From NCBI RefSeq assembly GCF_025370935.1, contig NC_133497.1, forward strand, positions 9,218,909-9,282,908: DNA of 64,000 nt, given 5' to 3'. Source of the DNA: Choristoneura fumiferana (lineage: Eukaryota; Arthropoda; Insecta; Lepidoptera; Tortricidae). Below, in pieces: positions 1 to 11,775 of this stretch (its first letter is position 1; the number at the start of each line of letters is the position of its first letter). The translations under genes and the position numbers were made by a program. Under the pieces are notes generated by a model. That model did not search any database. It saw only the letters and a list, made by a program, of their open reading frames with translations, and had not been told where the DNA came from.

Positions 1-577
1 ACAAAAACTCATTTTTCCATACTGATATGATCTATTGATAAATTTGTACAGTCATTATCTCGCGTCTTTTTGATCTTAGTTTCAGGTCTTTAGTTTATAT
101 GTTAACCGACTTTTAATAAGTGAGAATATGTTTACCTCTGTGTGCGGGTAGTACCATAAGGTGGCGGTTATTTTTATATGTTAGGATTAAACCAACGTTG
201 TATATTATTAACATTTTTTTATTATACTTATAATGAGTATTTTTATAAAATTAAAAAAGATGTGAAATTTAAAACCGTATAAAGGCAATTTTAAATTAGT
301 CGCAGTCACAAAATAATTATAAATTATTTACTGTCATTAAGTAGAAATGGGAAATGGACGATTCGAATCCAAGCACACAAATGCTAGTTTCAAATACATG
401 TACAAGGAAAGCTGTCCATTCTGAATATCACCAAAAATTAGTTTTGTCCCACGGTTTTGACAAATTTGACATACCAATAGTACGTTAGAAATTGTTAAAA
501 AAATACAGCATTACAGTAACAAAATCGAATGCCCTGTAAATGTTAATTAAATATACAAGAGCGTAAATAGTTATTTG
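1..577. other. No feature recognised
   Basis: AT-rich sequence with no gene, repeat family or structure I can support. Confidence 0.5.
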
Positions 578-725
578 TGTCACAAGGGAGCAAAATGGTG
601 TATTTACGGCGAGGGCGTAAATTGAATCCAGAATGTAGCGAAGGATTCTGCAATAGAATCCTGAGCGTAATGAGGGATTCAAGTGTTAACGCCCAAGATG
701 AAAATAATTTTGCTCCCGAGTGGCT
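578..725. mobile_element. MITE-like element with GGGAGCAAAAT termini
   Basis: The ends GGGAGCAAAAT (586) and ATTTTGCTCCC (707-717) are inverted, with GCGTAAAT-type internal inverted motifs. The single copy seen is consistent with a short DNA element. Confidence 0.6.
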
Positions 726-1371
726 CATACAACTTTTCACAACGAGCTTTAAGATACTTGAAAAAAAAAAAAAACTTATTATTCTTAAAGAACAACCAGC
801 AAAGAAAATGGCGGGGCTATACAGTTTTATCAACTTCAAATATTGGCATTTGCAATAAAACAGAAAAGCTGCACTTGCTCCCTCTCGTCAGGGAGGAAAA
901 GTTACTTTTCTGAAGGAGAGGTGTGAAAAAGTCATTTTATGTCGCCTAGATCCAGCATAAACACAATAAAATACAATACAATAACTCTTTACTGCACACC
1001 AACACAGTAAGCAGTACAGAAAACACGACACTAACACACACTTTAACACTTTAATTTTGGTTAATTTTTTGTCCGAATTCAAAATAGTCAATTCATGTGG
1101 AATTTTCCCTTTGTACAGCTCGATTCACAAGAGCTGGCACGAATAGATAGAACGAAAGTAATGTCACTTAGATATTTTTTTAGGAAACTGATGCGTGTTG
1201 TTTTCATATTTTTGTGATGTCAAAATTCAAATTCAAAATTCAAATCATTCATTCAGTAAATAGGCCGCAGTGGGCACTTTTACACGTCATTTATTAAACT
1301 AACAGCGCTTTCGGAAATACCATCATTGCCAAGAAGAATGCGCCGCAAGAAACTTGGCAGAAAGTGATTTT

Positions 1372-1514
1372 GAGCTGCGGCGCGCAGTGCGCGTGTTGCA
1401 GCAGCCGCTAAGTCGCGTTGCTCCGAAGACGAAGGGCTACGGATTAGCCCGAAACATGTCGAGCTAAACTCGATTTAAGACGCGAGTTATCCGGCTCAAC
1501 ATATTTAATACGAG
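1372..1514. mobile_element. Half of a foldback element
   Basis: Matches the right half of the element at 48736-48926 (GCGGCGCGCAGTGCGCGTGT, ending GAGTTATCCGGCTCAACATA). Confidence 0.75.
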
Positions 1515-1542
1515 TCATTTTTTCAGAATAAAATAATTACAA

Positions 1543-1676
1543 ATCGTCACTACTTTGAAAAAATCTCGTATCTCAAATCAATACGTCAACAAAATTGACC
1601 TTTGAAATAATGTTCGTAAAGTTCAATTAGAAAAGTATCAATTTTGAGATACGAGCTTTTACAAAGTAGTGACGAT
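1543..1676. mobile_element. MITE with about 33-bp inverted ends
   Basis: The ends ATCGTCACTACTTTG and CTCGTATCTCAAA pair with TTTGAGATACGAG and CAAAGTAGTGACGAT. Length 134 bp. Confidence 0.85.
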
Positions 1677-1889
1677 ATAATATAATACTTAAAAACTTCA
1701 GTATGAAATTAAAGAAAATAATACATGAAAAGAGCAATAATAACACAGGGATGTATGGGGTCTCTCAGTGACAAAACTAAAACTAAACATAATGCGAGTA
1801 TGTATCTATATTTACGTTCAGTGGAAGTGTAGAATGCTTCCACCGTCATAAGTCATAAATAATATAAGAAAAATATTCTGAAATATTCA

Positions 1890-2028
1890 TTTTTTTCATT
1901 CGACTGGATGGAAAATGAGTAAGTGGGCCTCCTGATGGCAAGAGATCACCACCGCCCATAAACATCTGCAACACCAGGGGTACCTAGAGGCCTAAGATGG
2001 GATACCTCAAGTGCCAGTAATTTTACAT
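1890..2028 (-). mobile_element. Dispersed retroposon, family A, partial
   Basis: Minus-strand 3' part of a family whose plus form ends ACTTGCTCGTTTGCCATCCA then GTCGAATAAAAAA. The poly(A)-like end suggests a retroposed LINE/SINE 3' terminus. Confidence 0.8.
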
Positions 2029-2170
2029 TTCAGGTAAAGTAACCATTAAGCTTTTGGATTCCGAAGGCAAGCTCACGCCTGCCGCCCCCAAATGTGTATT
2101 GAAATATGGCAACACACGGGTACTTCCATTGGCTCATTCAATCTATTTGTGTCAGCTCTTGTGAAGTGAC

Positions 2171-2716
2171 CAGAGCCCGTATTGCCTAAAGTTTCTGACG
2201 CTCGCAATGAGGGCTATCGCGTATGAATTCGCCACTAGAGGCGCCAGTGTAGCGTGAGGTCTCCGAAATGTCAAATCTCATAGTTTTTGGGTGAGCTACG
2301 CGGGTTTATTTATAATTAGAATAATTTTGTGAATATTTTGCAATATCTGAAATTAATTATGGCAAATATGCGTTCCGGGGCAATGAATGTCTGTGTTTTG
2401 AGACAGTTTTGTCTTTCGGAAACCTTTGTCCTCCCTTTTTTCCGAACAAAACGGGGACTATGCAACACTGTGGCATGCTCGATATTTTTATGGTACGGTT
2501 TTAAGGTGTATTAAATATGATTTTAATCTAAACTTTGTTTTCACGCCCGTAATAACAGACTTTGAAAGCCATACTTAAAAACCTCACGCAACAGTGCGCC
2601 ATCTAGTGAGACAAAAAACGATAGCCCTCATTGCAATCAAATGACAGTTTTTTAATGCGACTTCTGTCATTTGATTGCGATTGCGAGCGTCAGAACCGTT
2701 AGCCAATACGGCCTCT
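2171..2716. mobile_element. Palindromic element H, interrupted by the THAP element
   Basis: The left end GAGCCCGTATTGCCTAAAG... and right end GTTAGCCAATACGGCCTC are inverted. The inner arm GCTCGCAAT/ATTGCGAGC continues on the far side of the THAP element inserted at 2206-2632. Confidence 0.8.
2206..2632 (-). mobile_element. THAP-carrying TIR element, copy 1
   Basis: TIRs AATGAGGGCTATCG / CGATAGCCCTCATT. The interior matches the copy at 6896-7315 in reverse orientation and contains the same short THAP-like frame, here altered by indels. Confidence 0.8.
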
Positions 2717-3195
2717 GAATGAGAGTAAATCTACAATTATTTATTCATGTTTTAACTTTTTATTCACTAAATGGATTGACATTGTAAAATTCTTGTTGTT
2801 GTACCATTTGAATTAATTAATAATTAATTGTTCACATCTGTTAAATAATTGAAAGTAGTTATTCTGTATGAAATACATCAAAAATATACGTCAATTGTAA
2901 GAACACGTAATTCTTTATAAAATAAAGAACTTGGAACAAGTACTATTGTAACTTAACCAACAAATATCTTGCCTAACTTTGGTTGTTTTATTTTTCATTT
3001 AGTTAATAACAAATGTAAATATTAGAATGAATAACATACGTTTTTTTTGTTATGTATGTATATTAAATGTCAAAATGTCACAATTCATGTTGTCTGTAAA
3101 TACGGTATTATTGTAATTTTTATTTTTCCGATACTTAAAATATGGTATGAAAATAGGTACATATATAGGTAGGTACTGTCGATAGGTAGGCGACT

Positions 3196-3368
3196 GTACC
3201 ATCAGCCGATTATGTGGTCTACCACCTTAAAGTTGATAATAGTTTGCATGTCATAAAACAATAATGCCAATAGACGTGTCTGTCAACTTGAAAGTTTGAC
3301 TTTAGCGACATTCATTTGATAGGAACTTGTTTAAGAATTGTTAGACCACGTATTTGACTGACGGTACC
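3196..3368. mobile_element. MITE with GTACCATCAGCC termini
   Basis: The ends GTACCATCAGCCGA and GACTGACGGTAC are inverted. The interior TAGACGTGTCTGTCAACTTG matches the copy at 49563-49752. Confidence 0.8.
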
Positions 3369-5913
3369 TACTTATTTATATACATTTTGATCAAGTATGT
3401 ATAAATATAAAAAATCTGTACCTAAACTTATTTGGAATACGAGTTTTTCTATTATTATAATTTAGCTTGAGTTTCAAATATGGGATCAATAAGTTTGCAA
3501 AATGGTCAAAATTACATTGTCTTCTAAGCTAGATAGATTTTTTTTGTCTACTCTCTGGACATCACTGAAATCCCAAGTACAATGCTTAAGAATGTTGTAA
3601 TATTGTAAATCATTTGACTGAAAACAAAGAAAATACTACGCAGGTAGTTTCTTACTATTACAAATCAACGCACGTATGGCGTGCCTAGAGTATCAGACTA
3701 TGGCAAGCCGAGAGATATGATTTAGTATTTTTTATAATTTATTGTACCTACATCCATCTTGTTGCCGTAAACTTCAATCTTCAGTTTGGACGAGCTTACC
3801 AAAGCGCACTGAAGGCATGCTATTACTGGATGGAATTTTACAGACATACACTTGGAGTCCACACAAGGGACAATTTGGTCCGTTTCCGAACTCATTCTCT
3901 CCCACAGGCACTGCACTTTACACCGCACTAGAACCAGAATACCTAAGCACTTATTTATTTTTTGAAAAATCACAACGTTGACAGATGCGCAAACGCATCC
4001 CCTCCACTAGCCACCCAGAGCTCTTTTTATGTGCGTTGACTTGTAATTTTTTCCATTGTGACACGAAAATTAATCATACATATGTATGTATACTTGTTGG
4101 TATAACTTTTTGGTCTTTGCCCTCTACTAATATATGTCCAGAGAGTAACATATTGTACATTGAAAATTGTTGAGATCGTGTTTTAATCAGTGTTGCCACT
4201 TTAAAGGCCGATTGGACGCATCCATACTTTATTGGTTTGTCTTGAACTTTTGTATTAAATTTTGAAATATAGTTAAGTTTAGCTTTTGGCAAAATATTCC
4301 CAAATGTATCATTTGCCAAACTTTCATTTCCCAACTCTCGATTTACTCTGAATAGTATATTGTGTCTTAAGGGCGGTAAATAAGGAATTACGAACGAGAG
4401 TCTGACTTCGGGCTTAAATGAGTCGATGTTCGTAATTCTAGTACCGCCCGTGCGACATACAATGTTTTTCATCACATTTGCGAGTAAAATTGTATATTTG
4501 TAAGATAAAAACTAATATTTTTTCAAAAATTGCCGATACGCTCTTGGCTGCACGAGCAGCACGCCATGCAGTAACAAACTCATTTACCGACCTTGGACTT
4601 CATGACAGCAAAATTAGTACGGGCAATGACTCATGCGACCGACCACGGGTTTCATGACAAGCACATTAAGGTCGAGGGTTTTATTTGGGGGGTTACAACC
4701 AAGGTAGCCTGCATGTTACGACACTGTTTACAAGCAAGTGTGATGAAAACCATATTTTATCCGGAACTGTCGTAAAACTAACCTAACCTCACTTACTGTG
4801 TTACAAAAAAGGATAAGAAAAACTCTGAAAAAATGTTGGTTTCGGAGATAATTAAGAGTTGGTAAATGAAACTGTTAGCAGACATTAATTGAAAGAAGAT
4901 TGCCACATGATTTTCAACTGAATATTCAATTCAACCAAACTCGATAATGATTTGATTTCGTACAATTATGTTAAAGGCTATTTTGTTATTTAAAATAATG
5001 CTATGCTCTGACACGATTCCAGTTAACGTCACCATAATTCCACACGTGGTTAATTGTGTTCTTTTGTTAGTCCGACCTACTGTGTTCTACAAAAGCATAA
5101 GAAAAAATACGGAGAAAATATTAATAGTTTCGGAAAAATTGAGAGTTGGGAAATAAAAGTGTTTGGTAAATTAAACATTTGGGAATAATATGCCTTTAAT
5201 ATTAAATGTACAGGGTTACGATATGAAGTTCATTATTGTTTAACCTCGTAAGTCCTCACGCACTTTATGATACAATTCAATTGTAAGAACTGCCGAGTGT
5301 TCTGCGTGGAGTACAGAATTGCCAGCGAAATGAGAACTTTAATTACAATCAAACGATGTCCAAAATCACGAAACTTAGAATTCTCAGAACTGCGTATGAG
5401 AAAGTTAGGACTTACTAGGATAGGTTAATTTAGGTAACGGAATCCCTAACCGCTGCACTCATAGTAATTTAATTGGCATTAAATCCGTATCTCAGTACGT
5501 TTTTTGTGGCAAAAAATGTAAGACAAAAAATTTCAATTTAAGACCTTCACGCGTTTCGAAGTATAGGGTCTTAACAGACGGACGGACGGACAAAGAATTT
5601 TATAAGTTCCTTTTTACCTTCCTAAAACCCTGAGAAATGTACTTAAACGAACAAAATGTTGGAACAACTAGAGTTGTTTTTTTACGTATTGACTTTGTCC
5701 TTGATTTCTCAATGTTGCCGGTTCAACAACTCTAGATGGCGCTTGTAAAGTTAAAAGCATTTGACAAGGTTTCTTGTTTGTATGAAACATGTACAGATTT
5801 AGTGTAAAGTGGTTTTCGATCGTATTGTATCGGTAAAGTTTCCGTACCATACAACCGTACATTGTTGATTTGACATACTTATTAACCCCTTCACCATCCA
5901 TTGATAAATTATC
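3369..5913. other. Mostly featureless AT-rich stretch
   Basis: Apart from the palindrome at 4369-4451 nothing is supported. A minus frame of 133 codons at 4074-4475 has no recognisable domain and overlaps the palindrome. 5575-5600 is a short GACGGACGGACGGACAAAG run seen in other dispersed elements. Confidence 0.45.
4369..4451. repeat. Short palindrome
   Basis: GGGCGGTA...GGAATTACGAAC pairs with GTTCGTAATTCTAGTACCGCCC around a loop of about 35 nt. Probably a MITE core. Confidence 0.75.
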
Positions 5914-5986
5914 TGACGGATAAATGTGATGCCGTCTCTGTTTGTTTTGTTCGAATAGACGGAGACGGCATCACATTTATCCGTCA
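5914..5986. repeat. Perfect 25-bp-stem hairpin
   Basis: TGACGGATAAATGTGATGCC... pairs without mismatch with GGCATCACATTTATCCGTCA across a loop of about 23 nt. The flanks CCATTGATAAATT and AATTAATCAATGG extend the pairing imperfectly. Confidence 0.9.
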
Positions 5987-6061
5987 AATAAAATTAATCA
6001 ATGGGTATATTATGGATATGAAAATTATATGGAAAACCATTAAGCACTATTATTATTATTC

Positions 6062-6310
6062 CCCTTAATGGCGGGCTTAAAGCAGTGTTTCCACCAATAC
6101 TGTCCGAGGATGTGTTGCGATTGCGATAGAACCAATAGAAACGTTTCATTTACACATCCTCGCACAGCTCATCTCTGGTGGAAACAGCTGAGCGAAGCGA
6201 GGCGAGGTAAATGAAACTTTTCTATTGGTTAATGAAAAACATATTTCTCGCAATACATACTCCCACTTTTCTGGTCGAAACGGAAACATCTGTATGAAAA
6301 CTAATATAAA
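6062..6310. mobile_element. Unclassified dispersed repeat with internal inverted motifs
   Basis: GTGTTTCCACCAATACTGTC and CTCTGGTGGAAACAGCTGAG are partly inverted, as are CAATAGAAACGTTTCATTTA and AAATGAAACTTTTCTATTGG. Typical of a foldback-like MITE. Confidence 0.5.
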
Positions 6311-6519
6311 TGTCATTTACTTGCGCCAGTTAGAATAATGTCATGTCACTGTTGGTTTAACCGAGTGCGTTAAATAAGGTTCTAATTTAGTAATAGGTTG
6401 GTTTTATGCGATTTTAGAGTTACTGGGTGTTGTGTTTGGAGGTTGTTGATTTTGTAAAAAAGGAATTAAATAATTGAATTTTACACGTGGTTTTTTATTT
6501 GAATGTCTTATATTTAGTC

Positions 6520-6775
6520 ATAGCCCGAAGAATTGCGAAACTGAAGATGCACATTGCTCGCAGGACTGATGGCCGATGGGGTCAGAAGGTTCTCGAATGG
6601 CGTCCGCGGACCGGGAGACGAGCTGTCGGTAGGCCTCCAACAAGATGGAGCGACGACCTGGTTAAGATCGCGGGATCGCGTTGGATGCGGAAAGCACAAG
6701 ACCGGTCTGAGTGGAGAGCCTTGGGGGAGGCCTATGTCCAGCAGTGGACGTCTTTCGGCTGACATGATGATGATT
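6520..6775 (+). pseudogene. RTE-like LINE, C-terminal reverse-transcriptase fragment
   Basis: The frame reads RRTDGRWGQKVLEWRPRTG, then RAVGRPPTRWSDDLVKIAG, ending GEAYVQQWTSFG and a stop at 6760-6762. This is the conserved C-terminal tail of RTE-type LINE polymerases, with a GATGATGAT-type 3' end. Everything upstream is lost, as expected for a 5'-truncated copy. Confidence 0.8.
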
Positions 6776-6895
6776 TAGTCATAATTAATACTACTTATCA
6801 TGCTAACAAAGGAGTTATAGTTACCTCAAGGTTTCAACCACATTACAGTGGCCGTGGTCACGAGTAGATTGAAGTGTAGGATGTCATGTCTGCTT

Positions 6896-7315
6896 AATGA
6901 GGGCTATCGTTTTTTGTCTCACTAGATGGCGCACTGTTGCGTGAGGTTTTTAAGTATGGCTTTCAAAGTCTGTTATTACGGGCGTGAAAACAAAGTTTAG
7001 ATTAAAATCATATTACACCTTAAAACCGTAGCATAAAAATATCGAGCATGCCACAGTGTTGCGTAGTCCCGTTTTGTTCGGAAAAAAGGGAGGACAAAGG
7101 TTTCCGAAAGACAAAACTCTCAAAACACAGACATTCATTGCCCCGGAACGCATATTTGCCATAATTATTTTCAGATATTGCAAAATATTCACAAAATTAT
7201 TCTAATTATAAATAAACCCGCGTAGCTCACCCAAAAACTATGAGATTTGACATTTCGGAGACCTCACGCTACACTAGCGCCTCTAGCGGCGAATTCATAC
7301 GCGATAGCCCCCATT
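6896..7315 (+). mobile_element. THAP-carrying TIR element, copy 2
   Basis: TIRs AATGAGGGCTATCG and CGATAGCCCCCATT. Internally it encodes a short THAP-like peptide at 7048-7164. Likely a non-autonomous derivative of a P-element-like or other THAP transposon. Confidence 0.8.
7048..7164 (+). pseudogene. THAP zinc-finger N-terminus remnant
   Basis: An ATG opens 38 codons: MPQCCVVPFCSEKREDKGFR then KTKLSKHRHSLP, then a stop. The start MPxCCVVPxC is the hallmark of THAP domains (C2CH zinc finger that binds transposon ends). The remaining CH half and transposase are absent, so this is a broken remnant of a transposase first exon. Confidence 0.65.
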
Positions 7316-7560
7316 ATTATTACCTACTCGTTTGTTAGCGTGATAAGTCCCGGTTGTGATTGAGCATCATGAAAGTTTAAAATATCTTAATTTTAGTGTC
7401 GAAAAGGCAATATTATGTAGTCATTAAGTTTACGTAAGCTCCTATGAGGGGATCTTTGTTTAACTTATTTTTTGCTGAAAAGGGGGGGCGGGGGCCTGGA
7501 TGGTGATTTGATTATGTACGTCAGCAGTGATCAGCAACATTAATAAACAAAGATGGAGCC

Positions 7561-7783
7561 CCCCCGACTTTGTCACTTCAAAGTTCTATATCTCAAAAAC
7601 GGCTGAACCGATTTTGATAAACATGTCTTAGAACCCTCGCTAGAAAACCTGCTTTCAAATAAAAAAAATCGCATTCAAATCGGTCCACCCGCTTAAAATT
7701 AAGAGCTACAGTGCCACAGACAGACAGACACACATAGCGGTCAAACTTATAACATCCCTCTTTTTGCGTCGGTGGTTAAAAAG
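7561..7783 (+). mobile_element. Dispersed repeat F
   Basis: TATCTCAAAAACGGCTGAAC to TGCGTCGGTGGTTAA. The second copy is at 12052-12212. Confidence 0.7.
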
Positions 7784-8447
7784 TGACAGACAAGGGAGGG
7801 GGGTAGTCAAAAAGTACTGAATATCTGCTGTTTAGTATTTGCCTCCTTTAAAACGTGTAATTCTGCCATTAAGATAACTTAAGTACTTTACAGATTTTAA
7901 TAGATGTTTATAGATTCATTAAATTTTACGTAAAAATAAAAAATAAATAGTAATGAGACATGTTTTTTTACTACTTTGCCCAATAGGGCATAGGCATTAT
8001 GTATAATGCCCGGGCAATGTAATTAATTGAATACTTATCTATATTAATAATTTCGTACCGATCTACGGTAGACTCGAACGAAATGCACATCAAATTGAAG
8101 AGCATAAAAAAATAGTCAATCCGAGTCGACAACTTGTAGGCGGAAAATTCGGATTATCGAGTATTTTCAATATAAACTTGAATAAATTACTAAGTATATA
8201 ATGGCGTTGCGAAGTAAAAATTGCTAATCAAGTGCAAATTGCTATCTCATATAATGTCCAGGCATTATGAAAAATTACCGATTTATCACTTGGTCCACAA
8301 CACATACACGACTCCTAAAAACAGTAGGTACGAGTGGGTACATTTTTTTTCGACCAGTCGTGTTAAAATATTCTTAGTGCGTCACTTGATCCATTGTATT
8401 TAAATGACAGATAAAAACACGAACTAACGCTAACACAGAAATAACCC

Positions 8448-8672
8448 ATACTAATATTATAAATGCGAAAGTGTGTGTTTGTATGTTTGTCCGCCTTTCA
8501 CGTCGAAACGGAGCGACGAATCGACGTGATTTTTGGCATAGAGATAGTTTATGGGCCAGAGAGTGACATAGGCTAGGTGCTTTTTATCCCGGAAAAATGC
8601 ACAGTTCCCGAGGGACCAGCGCGCGATAACCGAATTCCACGCGGGCGAAGCCGCGGGCAAAAGCTAGTCTAC
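8448..8672 (-). mobile_element. Dispersed element family C (short form)
   Basis: Begins ACTAATATTATAAATGCGAA and ends GCGGGCAAAAGCTAGTCT. This family is very abundant in Lepidoptera. Confidence 0.85.
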
Positions 8673-9267
8673 AAATATGTGCAAAACCCTCGGTACGCGA
8701 GTACGACTAGCACTTATTATTAATACAGGATTTATCCGAGTTTTATCAGTATAGGATCTTTTTCCGATTTTTATTAGTATAATACCGAACGAACGACACA
8801 AATTACCCATATTTCGGGGAAATTACGTTTGATCGGGGAGAACGCATCGCATCTGGCAACTAACCGAAACATCAGTCTCGCAATACACCGCTTGGCGCGC
8901 GGCCGTATATAGCGCCAAGACAAACAAACAAAGTGCTCCAAGTAATGTTTAGTTAACTGAATTGTTTTAACACGTGTGTTTAACCGTTGTGCTTCTGACA
9001 CTATTTGGATTTAGAACGATGTAAAGGTAATTCAAGTTAGTTTTGTCTTAATTAACTACGTAATTTCGCCTTGGAACTTTAAGACTATTACGTTAATTTT
9101 ATAAGTTGGTCAATTGTTACGTCAAAAGTCAAAGGGTCGGCTACGCATCAGTAATTTCTAATGTTATGGGTATCCATGGGCGGCGGGGATTGTTTACTGC
9201 TTTTACTGTAAATATACAATAAAAACAAAACAATTCAAAAGCAAGATAATAGGTACACTAGCGCTTT

Positions 9268-9548
9268 TGCAGGTGGTAGGACCTTGTGCAAGGTCCGCCC
9301 GGATTGCTACCACCATCTTGCTCGCTGAAGCTGCCGTGAAGCAGCAGTGCTTGCACTGTTGTGTTTTGGCGTGGAGAGTAAGACAGCCGGTGAAATTACT
9401 GGCACTTGAGGTATCCCATCTTAGGCCTCTGGGTTGGCAACGCATCTGCAATCCCCCTGGTGTTGCAGGTGTCTATGGGCGGTGGTGATCTCTTACCATC
9501 AGAAGACCCACGTGCTCGTTTGCCATCCAGTCGAATAAAAAAAAATCC
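9268..9548 (+). mobile_element. Dispersed retroposon, family A
   Basis: Near-complete plus copy from GCAGGTGGTAGGACCTTGTG to GTCGAATAAAAAAA. Both strands stay open because copies are young, not because they encode a product. Confidence 0.85.
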
Positions 9549-9819
9549 ATTGTTATTACGTATTTACGCGGGAGCGAGTAATCGCCCGTCGTGCTCGAAC
9601 ACTCGCTTTTCACTGCTCGCCCACTCGTTTCTAGTTACTCGCTCTGCTCGCTTCTCGCTCATCGTCGGCGGTGGGACAAGTGCCTTAATGACCATAGCAA
9701 CCCACCACTACACCTTGGCACTGACAAACATTGTCAATTAAATAGAACATTATTTGATTGCAACTTTTACGACGCTGTTTATTAAGGTTTGATATTGATA
9801 TGAAACTAGATATTATTAT

Positions 9820-10073
9820 ATGTCAGAGGTGTATACTATTTTGACTCTTATTATCATGTCAAGTAACTCTCGAATGAGCTATCGCCTGCGGTATTCCCGG
9901 ACCGCTATGACCTTCAAGTTTTCAAAAAAAGAGCGTACTCCTACCTTAAAGGCCGGCAACGCACTTGTGACTCTTCTGGTGTTGCAGGTGTCCATGGCGA
10001 CGGTAATCGTTTACCATCAGGTGATCCGTCTGCTCGTTTGCCCCTATACCATAAAAAAAAAAAAAAAAAGTAA
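9820..10073 (+). mobile_element. Dispersed element J
   Basis: Ends CTTCTGGTGTTGCAGGTGTC then TCGTTTGCCCCTATACCATA plus poly(A). A related 3' end is at 39125-39270, where a tRNA-like head (GAATAGCGTAGTGGTAAG) precedes it, so this is probably a SINE. Confidence 0.6.
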
Positions 10074-10197
10074 GTATAATTTGATAAGGCACTTGTCTAC
10101 TTAGTGCTTTGGCTTCAAAACGTACTAAGTCTATGACTGTATAAAGGAATCAATTTAATAACTGACGAAGGTTTTCCTACTCCCACTACATAAATAT

Positions 10198-10273
10198 CTG
10201 ATACGACTCTATTTCTAGTCAGATATTTTTGCACTCTCCGCTGTGGCAGATATTAATGCTGGTGACTGTACAG
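10198..10273. mobile_element. MITE with CAGTCACCAGC termini, half
   Basis: TCAGATATTTTTGCACTCTC then AATGCTGGTGACTGTA. Related to 13956-14096. Confidence 0.7.
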
Positions 10274-11459
10274 TACCCTGCGATAAAGATTGCACATCGC
10301 TCTTCGGAAAAAGACGTTTGCGGCGATTTCCGAACACCGGCGATCGTCCATCAGTCATCGTATTTATTAAGTGACGTTTTATATAAAATAAATACTGCAC
10401 CTTTATGGACTTAATTAGTTTACGTCAAATTAATGGCATGTAAACTTCGGATATCTATAGAGAGCTGTTGCAACTAGTAGAAAAAGGATAGTTCCCTCTT
10501 TTTACTAAAGATTTAATTTTTGATTGCCTTGATTATTTCTTGTATGATTGCATTTTATATAATTAATTATTTTTTGTTTTATTAAAGTGGAATGATTAAT
10601 ATCAATTGTATTTTTATTGTTAATTTGATTGGCTTCGGCTTCATTTTAAATTGTAAAATAAATTGTAATAATGATTTTATATACTAAAATATTTGACATG
10701 TAAAAATTTTAATTTTAAGAATTAATGAATATGAACATGATTCCATCGTACAATTTAAAGTTTTTGGGGGGTTTCAACAACTCTTTATTATATATTTTCA
10801 TCTAAATGCGTCCGTACTCTACTGCAACTGTACAACGACTGACAAACGTCACATAAGTAGTGTGACAACGCTCTACGAAGCCGAAATTAGCCGAGTCTCT
10901 TTCCAAAGACCGATGTGCAATCTATTAACTGTACTTTTCACGACATTATATCTGTCTGTCCTTTTACTAGGCTATCTAAAATGAAATCACACTGCATACA
11001 TTTTGCTTAGGAAAGGGCCACACTAACACTGGATTCCTAGACAGAAATGTAAGTATGTATGTTTGTATGTAAACTCTTTATTGTACAAAAGAAAAGGAAC
11101 AAAACACAATTGACAAACTTTGAGATACTTGTACAAAGGTGGACGAAACCCTCGGTGCGCGAGTCCGACTTGCGCTTGGACGGTTTTATGTAAAACCCTA
11201 CATTCATGCGCAATGTTAATCATACGTTGACTCATCGTCACTGGTTGTTCAAAATTTTAATGTTAAACAATATTTTTAATTCCATTGTTATTACGTATTA
11301 TTTAAAAGAACAAGAGCGAAGCAAAACAAATTATTGTTTTGAGACATGTTATAGCTTTGTCTGGGAATTCGCCGAACAACTTTGCTAAAGTCACCGACAC
11401 GGTTCGAATATGCACGTTGAAGTGGCAAGGGGGGGCATCGCTTGGAAGAACAGCAGTGC
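10274..11459. other. No gene; fragments of repeats only
   Basis: AT-rich. 11020-11170 holds a minus-oriented LINE-like 3' tail (CTCTTTATTGTACAAAAG) and the CCCTCGGTGCGCGAGTCCGA end motif of family D. Confidence 0.45.
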
Positions 11460-11641
11460 CCTTAGTGTAAGTTTTTGGTTACAAAATAAGTCTCGATCGC
11501 GTTCGCGTTTAAGTCTCACTTGTATGCAAACACGAACAGCGCCTCTAGCGGAACGTTTGCGATGTTCGTGTTTCCATACAAATTGAGATTTTAACGCTAA
11601 CGCGATCGAGACGTATTTTGTAACCGAAAACTTACACTAAG
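11460..11641. mobile_element. Palindromic MITE 1
   Basis: The ends CCTTAGTGTAAGTTTT...GGTTACAAAATA are inverted over about 75 bp. The centre is GCGCCTCTAGCGGAACGTTT. Confidence 0.85.
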
Positions 11642-11645
11642 GGTA

Positions 11646-11775
11646 CAGGGCTACTACGAAACTCGAAACTCGAAGTCCGTGTCGTGCGGTCCCTCTGACA
11701 CTACTATTTAATACGAGAGCGAGAGGGACGGTACGATACGAACTTCGAGTTTAGAGTTTCGTAGTAGCCCTGTAC
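11646..11775. mobile_element. Palindromic MITE 2
   Basis: GGGCTACTACGAAACTCGAA ... GTTTCGTAGTAGCCC, near-complete palindrome of about 125 bp. It separates two MITE 1 sequences. Confidence 0.85.

Larger units (their letters stand above)
1212..1860 (-). mobile_element. Retroposon family B split by two younger insertions
   Basis: The 3' part (1212-1371) and 5' part (about 1700-1860) are colinear with the uninterrupted copy at 35370-35695. Between them lie half of a foldback element (1372-1514) and a MITE (1543-1676). The plus form ends in TTACTGAATAAATGATTTGA with GAATTT repeats. Confidence 0.75.

Noticed and set aside
4074..4475. 133-codon minus-strand gene
   Set aside because: No recognisable domain, overlaps a palindrome, AT-rich; chance frame most likely.
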